A stretch of DNA of 58,109 bases from Gemmatimonadales bacterium (GTDB lineage: Bacteria > Gemmatimonadota > Gemmatimonadetes > Gemmatimonadales > GWC2-71-9): assembly GCA_019637315.1 (NCBI GenBank), contig JAHBVU010000002.1, forward strand, positions 300,001 to 358,109, in the 5' to 3' direction. Made by a program: the position numbers and the translations under genes. This document shows, one piece after another, positions 54,486 to 58,109 of the stretch (position 1 is its first letter; the number at the start of each line of letters is the position of its first letter). The notes below the pieces were generated by a model. The model was not told the origin of the DNA and made no database searches. It saw only the letters and a list, made by a program, of their open reading frames with translations.

Positions 54486-55511
54486 ATGCGCTGGGCCGTC
54501 ATTCTGGCGGGCGGCTCCGGCAGCCGGTTCTGGCCACTGTCGACGGCGGCCCGCCCCAAGCAGCTGCTGCCCCTGATCAATGCGCAGTCCACCGCAGAGG
54601 CCACCCTGGCGCGACTCGAGGGCCTGGTTGCGCCCGAACGCGTCCTGCTGGTCACTGGTGCGCACCTGGCGGCGCCGCTCCAGGCAGCCTTGGAACTTCC
54701 GGCCGCCAACGTGCTGATCGAACCCCGCGCCCGGTCGACGGCCCCCGCCCTCCTCTGGGCAGCCCACGAAGCGGCGCGTCGGGATCCCGACGCGGTGCTG
54801 CTCTCCCTGCATGCCGACTGGTACGTCCCCGATCCGATTCCCTTTCGCGATGCGGGGAACGCCGCGTTTGCGCTCGCCGAAGGCGAGCCGGTTCTGGTAA
54901 CCGTCGGCGTGACTCCGACCAGGCCGGAAACGGGATACGGTTACATCATTCCCGGAGCGCCCCTGGCAGGCGGCGGTCGCCGGGTTGCCGCCTTCACCGA
55001 AAAACCCTCGGCCCAGCGCGCCACCGAGTTGATCGCGCAAGGTGCGTTCTGGAACTCAGGGTTGTTCGCCTGGCGAAGCACCGTGCTGCGCAACGAAGTC
55101 GAGGAGATCGCGCCCGAGCTGGCCGCGGGCTATGCGGCACTCGATCGTGGTGACGTGACCGCCTTCTTCGAGACCGTGCCATCCGTCGCCATCGACACGG
55201 CGGTCCTGGAGCGCAGCCAGGCGGTCGCTACCATTGAAGGCCGGTTTTCCTGGGACGATATTGGTACCTGGGAGGCCTTGAGCCGGGTGCGTCCGCACGA
55301 CGATCATGACAACGTGCTGGTCGGCGATGTCTCGGCGGTCGACGCCGCCCGCATCATTGCCTGGAGCGAGCGGACGCCGATCGTGGTGAGCGGCGTCAGC
55401 GACCTCGTGATCGTCGAAGCCAACGGCCGGCTCCTGATTCTCGGGCGCGGCAAGGCCGCGGACCTCAAGACTGTGCTCGATCGGCTCGAGCCTCGGATCC
55501 GGGACATCTAA
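54486..55511 (+). CDS. mannose-1-phosphate guanylyltransferase
   Basis: This 341-residue enzyme makes GDP-mannose from mannose 1-phosphate and GTP. The nucleotidyltransferase signature is VILAGGSGSRFWPLSTAARPKQLL, given here as GGSGSRFWPLS at about 9-19 with RPKQLL after it. It continues VLLSLHADW, ETGYGYIIPG, KPSAQRATELI, GAFWNSGLFAWR and FSWDDIGTWEAL. The isomerase domain seen in bifunctional ManC is absent. It supplies GDP-mannose for polysaccharide or glycoprotein synthesis. Confidence 0.93.
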   Translation: MRWAVILAGGSGSRFWPLSTAARPKQLLPLINAQSTAEATLARLEGLVAPERVLLVTGAHLAAPLQAALELPAANVLIEPRARSTAPALLWAAHEAARRDPDAVLLSLHADWYVPDPIPFRDAGNAAFALAEGEPVLVTVGVTPTRPETGYGYIIPGAPLAGGGRRVAAFTEKPSAQRATELIAQGAFWNSGLFAWRSTVLRNEVEEIAPELAAGYAALDRGDVTAFFETVPSVAIDTAVLERSQAVATIEGRFSWDDIGTWEALSRVRPHDDHDNVLVGDVSAVDAARIIAWSERTPIVVSGVSDLVIVEANGRLLILGRGKAADLKTVLDRLEPRIRDI

Positions 55512-55514
55512 ATC

Positions 55515-56675
55515 ATGCGCAGGCTATTCGTCGTCGACCCGCCGCACCCGAACGACCGGTGGGCACCCTTCCTCGGTGTTCGCCCCATCGGCGAGCTGCG
55601 TGCTGGCGCCTGGCGAATCTGGGAACGGTGGCAGCGGGCGCTTGCCGCGGATCAGGTCTGGTCGGTCGCGCCAACCTGTACCGGGTTTACCGACGCCGAT
55701 GCCCTGCCCGTGGCCGATCCGGCCACCATTGCCGGACCGGCCATCGTGGTACGTTCCGACTTTATCCCGATCGGGGATGCGATCGACCTCAGCGGGGCGC
55801 CCCAGACGCTCGGGATCGATGGCATGACGGTCGGATGGATCCTGGACCCCGGCGAGCGGTGGTCGACCAATGCGCGGCCCGGTCGGCGACTCGAAGTTCC
55901 CGGGCTCCGCCTGGCCGGCACACCCGATCTGCTTGGTGCGCTGGAGCAGCTCCTCGTTGCGGATTGCGCCGGGCTGGTGGACCAGCCGCACGACGGCGTC
56001 CCGGCCGGTGCCATCGTCCTGGGCGACCCGAGTGGGATTATCGTCCGGGATGCGGCGGTCGAGCCCCACGTCGTCTTCGACGTCCGCAAGGGGCCGATCG
56101 TCCTGGAACCCGGCGTCCAGGTGCGTGCCGGAACCCGGCTCGAAGGCCCGCTCTATGTGGCCGAACAGTCGTGGTTGCTGGGCGGCGCAATCCGGCACAC
56201 CGTGATCGGTCCGCACTGTCGGATCCACGGTGAAGTGGCGCACTCTGTCTTTCTCGGTTACGCCAACAAGGGCCACGACGGATTCGTCGGTCACAGCGTC
56301 ATCGGACACTGGGTCAATCTGGGCGCCGGGACCATCACCTCGAACCTCAAGAACACTTACGGGCCCATCCGTCTCGACTTGCCGGGCGGTCGCTACGATA
56401 CTGGCCGCACTAACCTCGGCAGCCTGATTGGCGACCACGCCAAGACCGCGATTGGCAGCCTGCTCTCGACCGGTACTGTCATCGGCGCCGCCGCCAACGT
56501 GGTCGCCAACCCGGTGCCGCGGTATGTCCGACCGTTTACCTGGGCCGCCGCGGGGCGTCTCACCGTCGATGGTTTCCTGACCATAGCCAACCGGATCATG
56601 CCTCGCCGTGGTGTCGAAGTCACGCCACTGATCGAAGCATCGTTGCGCGAACTTCACACCCGGTTCGGTGAATGA
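55515..56675 (+). CDS. alternative GlmU-like putative sugar nucleotidyl-/acetyltransferase
   Basis: The 386-residue protein starts LFVVDPPHPNDRWAPFLGVRPIGELRAGAWRIWERW, in parts resembling the 'alternative' GlmU family of Bacteroidota-like phyla rather than classic GlmU; the canonical GxGTRM motif is absent. The C-terminal half is a left-handed beta-helix with ESVVIRDAAV-like GLVIVRDAAVEPHVVFDV-type hexapeptides, HTVIGPHCRIHGEVAHSVFLGYANKGHDGFVG and NLGAGTITSNLKNTYGPIRL, close to the GlmU acetyltransferase core. It may make UDP-GlcNAc or another nucleotide sugar. ATGA overlap with the next gene. Confidence 0.85.
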   Translation: MRRLFVVDPPHPNDRWAPFLGVRPIGELRAGAWRIWERWQRALAADQVWSVAPTCTGFTDADALPVADPATIAGPAIVVRSDFIPIGDAIDLSGAPQTLGIDGMTVGWILDPGERWSTNARPGRRLEVPGLRLAGTPDLLGALEQLLVADCAGLVDQPHDGVPAGAIVLGDPSGIIVRDAAVEPHVVFDVRKGPIVLEPGVQVRAGTRLEGPLYVAEQSWLLGGAIRHTVIGPHCRIHGEVAHSVFLGYANKGHDGFVGHSVIGHWVNLGAGTITSNLKNTYGPIRLDLPGGRYDTGRTNLGSLIGDHAKTAIGSLLSTGTVIGAAANVVANPVPRYVRPFTWAAAGRLTVDGFLTIANRIMPRRGVEVTPLIEASLRELHTRFGE

Positions 56676-57493
56676 TCGCGCTGTCGGCACTCGGCTCGGG
56701 ATCCGGCGGCAATGCCTTCGTTTTGGACGGCCCCGATGGAGCCTTGCTGGTCGACGCGGGGTTCACGGCCAAGGAACTCGAGCGGCGCGCCACACTGGTC
56801 GGGGTCGATCTCAGTCGGGTCCACGGCGTCGTACTGACCCATGAACACGGCGACCACGCCACCGGCTCAGTCCGGATAGCAAAGCGGCTGGGGGTGCCGC
56901 TGGTAGCTACCGAGGGAACCTTGCGATCGCTCGCGCCACCGGAAGGGGTCGACCGAGTCATGCTGCGCAGCAGCTCGATTGCTGAGCTGGGCCCGTTTTC
57001 GATCGAGAGTTGCCGGATCATCCATGATGCGGCCGAGCCGACGGCGCTGGCCGTCGAGTACCAGGAAGTCCGCCTTGGCGTGGCGTATGACTTCGGTCGG
57101 GCAACACTCGGCCTGCGCCACCTCCTACGCGGGTGTGACGCGCTCGTGGTCGAGTCGAACTACGACGAAATCATGCTGCGAACCAGTGACTACCCGGTCT
57201 CGGTACAGCACCGGATTGCAGGATCGGGCGGCCATCTGTCGAACCGGGCCGCCGCCGAGCTGCTGGCCGACCTCTGTCACGACGGACTCGGCGTGGTGGT
57301 CCTGGCGCACCTCAGCCGACAGTGCAACGCGCCGGAAGTGGCCCACTCGACCGTCGCTGGCTATCTGGGCGTCCGCGGCTTTACCGGGCGGATCGCGGTC
57401 GCTACGCAGGACACACCGGTTGGTCCGCTGCCGATCTCGGCAAGCGGCGCCCGTCATCGCCTGGCCACCCAATGTGAACTCGAGTTCTCGTAA
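56672..57493 (+). CDS. MBL-fold metallohydrolase (WalJ/YycJ-like)
   Basis: This 273-residue protein begins LSALGSGSGGNAFVLDG and has the beta-lactamase-fold metal motif THEHGDH (His57, His59, Asp61, His62). Later metal ligands lie in VAYDFGRATLG and VLAHLSRQCNAPEVA. It resembles YycJ/WalJ, linked to DNA or cell-wall metabolism in other bacteria. It overlaps the GlmU-like gene by 4 bases (ATGA). The precise substrate is unknown. Confidence 0.9.
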   Translation: MIALSALGSGSGGNAFVLDGPDGALLVDAGFTAKELERRATLVGVDLSRVHGVVLTHEHGDHATGSVRIAKRLGVPLVATEGTLRSLAPPEGVDRVMLRSSSIAELGPFSIESCRIIHDAAEPTALAVEYQEVRLGVAYDFGRATLGLRHLLRGCDALVVESNYDEIMLRTSDYPVSVQHRIAGSGGHLSNRAAAELLADLCHDGLGVVVLAHLSRQCNAPEVAHSTVAGYLGVRGFTGRIAVATQDTPVGPLPISASGARHRLATQCELEFS

Positions 57494-57519
57494 CCCCGCA
57501 CTTCGACCGGGAGCCCTTG

Positions 57520-58023
57520 ATGAGTATCTCCGCCGCCGTCCTGCCAGAGTACGACCACGAAACCTCGGTCACCCGGACCGTACTCTCCCGGGTTCCCGAC
57601 GAGCACGCCACCTGGCGACCCCACCCCAAGTCGTACTCGCTGGGCGACCTCTCGGCTCACATCGCCAATCTGCTGACCTGGATTGGACCAACCTTGTCCG
57701 AAACCGAACTCGACCTGAATCCGCCCGGGGGCACCGGATGGGTACCGCCAAAGTATGAGTCGACTGCGGCGCTGCTGACGACGTTCGATGCCAACGTGGC
57801 GGATGGACGGGCGGCGATTGCGGGAACGGGAGACGAAGCCTTCGGGGTGCCGTGGTCACTCAAGTACGGCGGCAACGTGATCTTCACGATGCCGCGTGTC
57901 GTGGTACTGCGTTCGTTCGTGCTCAACCACCTGATTCATCACCGGGGCCAGCTGGGGGTATACCTCCGCTTGCTGGACGTCCCGGTTCCGCAGATCTACG
58001 GACCGACCGCCGACGAGCCCTGA
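57520..58023 (+). CDS. DinB family protein
   Basis: The ATG at 57520 has CGGGAG 6 bases upstream and gives 167 residues. The four-helix DinB pattern is seen in VPDEHATWRPHPKSYSLGDLSAHIANLLTW (His47 among the likely metal ligands) and FVLNHLIHHRGQLGVYLRLL, which supplies two more histidines of the metal site. DinB proteins are metal-dependent thiol-using enzymes of mixed function. It follows the MBL gene after 26 bases. Confidence 0.88.
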   Translation: MSISAAVLPEYDHETSVTRTVLSRVPDEHATWRPHPKSYSLGDLSAHIANLLTWIGPTLSETELDLNPPGGTGWVPPKYESTAALLTTFDANVADGRAAIAGTGDEAFGVPWSLKYGGNVIFTMPRVVVLRSFVLNHLIHHRGQLGVYLRLLDVPVPQIYGPTADEP

Positions 58024-58031
58024 GAGACGGG

Positions 58032-58065
58032 CACCGGCGACGGTGCGCCCGCTCGGTCGCCGGTG
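58032..58065. other. 10-bp hairpin near the window end
   Basis: CACCGGCGAC at 58032-58041 and GTCGCCGGTG at 58056-58065 are exact reverse complements around a 14-base loop, just after the DinB stop. No T-run follows. It could end the preceding operon. The bases after it are open in several frames to the window edge (for example GTG at 58063), but nothing there can be assigned. Confidence 0.5.
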
Positions 58066-58109
58066 TCGCTCGCGCAGGCCGAGCAGTGGCAGCGCGACGC
58101 GGCCCGAAT

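Noticed and set aside
58063-58109. Start of a new plus-strand gene at the GTG at 58063
   Set aside because: The frame is open to the window edge, but there are only 15 codons, no ribosome binding site and no recognisable motif.

Overview
The window is a dense, high-GC stretch of bacterial chromosome. Intergenic gaps are short and many genes overlap by 1, 4, 7 or 8 bases. No insertion sequence, phage gene, integrase or CRISPR array was seen. Diderm markers are present: an LptE-like lipoprotein, a heptose-1-phosphate adenylyltransferase (RfaE2), an LpxH-like hydrolase and several lipoproteins. GatCAB, an 'alternative' GlmU-like enzyme, an ECF42-type sigma factor and a THX-type small ribosomal protein complete the picture. 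Overall the content fits a Gemmatimonadota-like organism, but that assignment is inference from gene content, since no phylogenetic marker was searched.

Region by region. 1-3.3 kb: the end of a DUF4153-like membrane protein, an ECF42-type sigma factor with its usual YCII/DGPF partner, and apaG. 3.3-7.7 kb (minus): 4-hydroxyphenylpyruvate dioxygenase and homogentisate dioxygenase (tyrosine catabolism), followed by an Ig-like/beta-propeller secreted protein. 7.7-11.8 kb (minus): a MATE pump, a three-gene ABC-2 exporter and tRNA-Arg(TCT). 11.8-14.6 kb (minus): lutABC for L-lactate oxidation. 14.7-19.6 kb (plus): a DUF218 protein, an M55 peptidase, then a compact redox cluster of tandem USP, NOX/ferric-reductase-like flavocytochrome, a 30-residue membrane peptide and a c-type cytochrome. 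19.7-23.1 kb: tRNA-Pro(TGG), a TetR regulator divergent from a class C beta-lactamase-like lipoprotein, and a luciferase-like monooxygenase. 23.2-27.8 kb (minus): an eight-gene run joining envelope genes (thioesterase, two lipoproteins, a small membrane protein, rfaE2) to rph, rdgB and an HpaI-type aldolase. 27.8-28.6 kb (plus): the LpxH-like hydrolase.

28.6-41.3 kb (minus): one uninterrupted run nusA-ylxQ-infB-rbfA-truB-ribF-secDF-tatD-fhs-ridA-DUF5683-like, preceded by a hairpin-rich leader with an intrinsic terminator. 41.7-43.7 kb (minus): murA and pgeF; this MurA has Asp in place of the fosfomycin-target Cys. 43.8-45.4 kb (plus): a DUF948-like protein, a Zn-dependent phospholipase C-like protein, and the tiny THX gene followed by a strong hairpin. 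45.4-54.0 kb (minus): lipoprotein-serS and then pcrA-gatC-gatA-gatB-class V aminotransferase, nearly all overlapping. 54.1-58.0 kb (plus): roadblock/LC7 protein, mannose-1-phosphate guanylyltransferase, alternative GlmU-like protein, MBL-fold hydrolase and a DinB-family protein.

Most genes are housekeeping. The parts most worth a second look are the NOX-like flavocytochrome module at 16.8-19.6 kb, the Asp-type MurA, the nusA leader, the roadblock-ManC-alternative GlmU cluster, and small genes that are easy to miss.
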